DNA from: Chloroflexota bacterium
GTDB taxonomy: Bacteria > Chloroflexota > Anaerolineae > Promineifilales > Promineifilaceae
Direction of reading: 5' to 3'
Assembly (NCBI GenBank): GCA_008501785.1
Contig: QQUD01000506.1
Location: 1 to 6,322 of the forward strand
Length of the DNA stretch: 6,322 bases
The notes beneath the pieces are model-generated. The model was not told the DNA's origin. It did not search any database and worked only from the letters and a program-made list of their open reading frames with translations. Shown in pieces: positions 5,451 through 6,322 of the stretch (position 1 is its first letter; each line of letters starts with the position of its first letter). The position numbers and the translations under genes were made by a program.

Positions 5451-6322
5451 ATGAGTACACAACAATTCAATATCGCCACTGCACAAACATGGTTTTCCTT
5501 GTTGCGTGCGCGGTTTGCAGAAAAAATGGATAGGCTGAATGAGCTAGACAGCGCGGTGGGCGACGGGGATCATGGGCATACGGTGGCTCGGGCGTTTGCG
5601 GCGGTGGAAACGGCCGTTCTCACCCCCTTTTCTGACCTCGGCACACTGTTCGATGCAGCGGCTGCTGCACTAGCTGAGTCATCTGGTGGAGCGATTGGAC
5701 CGCTGTTGGCATCGCTGTTTGCGGAAGGTGGCGTGGTGTTTAAGGGTGAAAGTGGGGTGGAAACGGCCGTTATCGCCCAATTTTTCGCCGGTGGCTTAGC
5801 CGCCATTCAAGCTGTTGGTGGAGCCAAACCAGGGCAAAAAACAATGCTCGACGCACTGGCTCCAGCCGTTGATTCCCTGCAAACGCACGCCAATTCCGAT
5901 TTAGCCACCGCCCTCACCGCAGCCGCCAACACGGCTGAAAAAGGGGCCATCTCCACCCGAGACATGATTGCAACACATGGCCGCGCACATTTTCTTGGAG
6001 ATCGCTCTCAAGGGTATCAAGACGCTGGCGCGACATCCATGTCTATCATGATTGCCTCGTTGTTGGATGCTGTCAAAGGCGAAACGGCACCCCCAACAGC
6101 ACCGCTGACAGACACCACACAATCTTTACCACCGGGCAAACTCATCAATCACCCCGACACGATGATTGCCGAAGAGCTGGAAGGGTTGGCGATGGCTCAC
6201 CCCAAATTGGTCAAATTAGCACAACCTTTTATACTCACCCGTGCTGTGCCGAAAGCGACAGGTAAAGTAGGGTTGGCAATCGGTCATGGTGGCGGGCATA
6301 CGCCATCGATGGGTGGCTTTGT
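5451..6322 (+). CDS. Dihydroxyacetone kinase-family protein with DhaL-DhaK domain order, 3' truncated
   Basis: The frame is open from ATG 5451 to the window end (290 residues plus two bases). Residues 1-210 are a complete nucleotide-binding DhaL domain. It has LDSAVGDGDHG with metal-ligand Asp33, Asp38 and Asp40, SSGGAIGPLL (77-86) for the nucleotide loop, KPGQKTMLDAL (126-136), and GRAHFLGDRSQGYQDAGATSM (177-197). A Pro/Thr-rich linker (about 212-229) leads into the start of a substrate-binding DhaK domain (KLINHPDTMIAEELEGLAMAHP from 230). This reverses the DhaK-then-DhaL order of classical fused DHA kinases. The usual GGGSGHEP substrate loop reads GHGGGHTP; the conserved His is kept as His283, while Ser and Glu are replaced by Gly and Thr. 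This hints at a substrate other than dihydroxyacetone, such as the ketose made by the upstream epimerase. The catalytic His that binds the carbonyl lies beyond the window. It could use ATP directly or a PTS-fed DhaM. Two exact palindromes lie in the DhaL part. Confidence 0.9.
   Translation, partial: MSTQQFNIATAQTWFSLLRARFAEKMDRLNELDSAVGDGDHGHTVARAFAAVETAVLTPFSDLGTLFDAAAAALAESSGGAIGPLLASLFAEGGVVFKGESGVETAVIAQFFAGGLAAIQAVGGAKPGQKTMLDALAPAVDSLQTHANSDLATALTAAANTAEKGAISTRDMIATHGRAHFLGDRSQGYQDAGATSMSIMIASLLDAVKGETAPPTAPLTDTTQSLPPGKLINHPDTMIAEELEGLAMAHPKLVKLAQPFILTRAVPKATGKVGLAIGHGGGHTPSMGGF
5609..5618. repeat. Iterated palindrome AACGGCCGTT, copy 7
   Basis: Exact copy in the DhaL domain, encoding AAVETAVLTPF. 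Its flank is nearly identical to that of the copy at 2534 in an unrelated gene. Confidence 0.85.
5762..5771. repeat. Iterated palindrome AACGGCCGTT, copy 8
   Basis: Exact copy in the DhaL domain, encoding Glu-Thr-Ala-Val in ESGVETAVIAQF, only 153 bases after copy 7. Confidence 0.85.

Noticed and set aside
5428..5454. Mini-ORF (MTAQETRL) overlapping the epimerase stop and the kinase start
   Set aside because: It has eight codons, no clear ribosome-binding site of its own and a low-information sequence; overlaps of this kind arise by chance.

Overview
The window holds one strand-uniform (+) sugar-uptake and catabolism cluster, cut at both ends. The order is: 5'-truncated ascorbate-type PTS EIIA (1-408), EIIB (499-786), a cytoplasmic GH42 beta-galactosidase-family enzyme (831-2993), ascorbate-type EIIC (3247-4536), a ketose 3-epimerase of the D-tagatose/D-psicose 3-epimerase type (4589-5431), and a 3'-truncated DhaL-DhaK fusion kinase (5451 to the end). 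No RNA gene, transposase, CRISPR array or credible minus-strand gene was found.

The catalytic residues of the complete genes can be read directly: EIIA His, EIIB Cys7, GH42 Glu148/Glu327 plus a four-cysteine zinc site, epimerase Glu147/Asp180/His206/Glu241, and the DhaL Asp33/Asp38/Asp40 metal site. The likely logic is uptake and phosphorylation of a sugar by EIIABC, intracellular release of a monosaccharide by GH42, C3 epimerisation of a ketose, and phosphorylation of the ketose hydroxymethyl group by the Dha-type kinase. The substrate cannot be read from the sequence. A soluble GH42 encoded between the B and C components of a phosphorylating transporter is unexpected.

The intergenic DNA is structured. 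The leaders of EIIB (407-492) and EIIC (3153-3240) carry related CAGC/GCTGA short-period inverted arrays that end in nearly the same 19 bases, including the Shine-Dalgarno sequence. A double palindromic hairpin (789-821) separates EIIB from GH42. Two hairpins lie between GH42 and EIIC (3056-3109). A strong bidirectional-looking intrinsic terminator (4541-4578) lies inside the gene series and touches the epimerase ribosome-binding site.

The most striking non-gene signal is the 10-base palindrome AACGGCCGTT. It occurs exactly eight times in 6.3 kb, with at least three one-mismatch copies, all inside coding sequence. Seven of the eight exact copies lie in the frame that reads Thr-Ala-Val. This resembles the highly iterated palindrome HIP1 of cyanobacteria in behaviour, but the sequence is different.

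Organism: a bacterium of roughly 50-55% GC with strong Shine-Dalgarno sites. The repeat-rich, hairpin-rich spacers and the palindrome suggest Chloroflexota (Anaerolineae-like). This is a low-to-moderate confidence inference from memory, since no marker gene is present.
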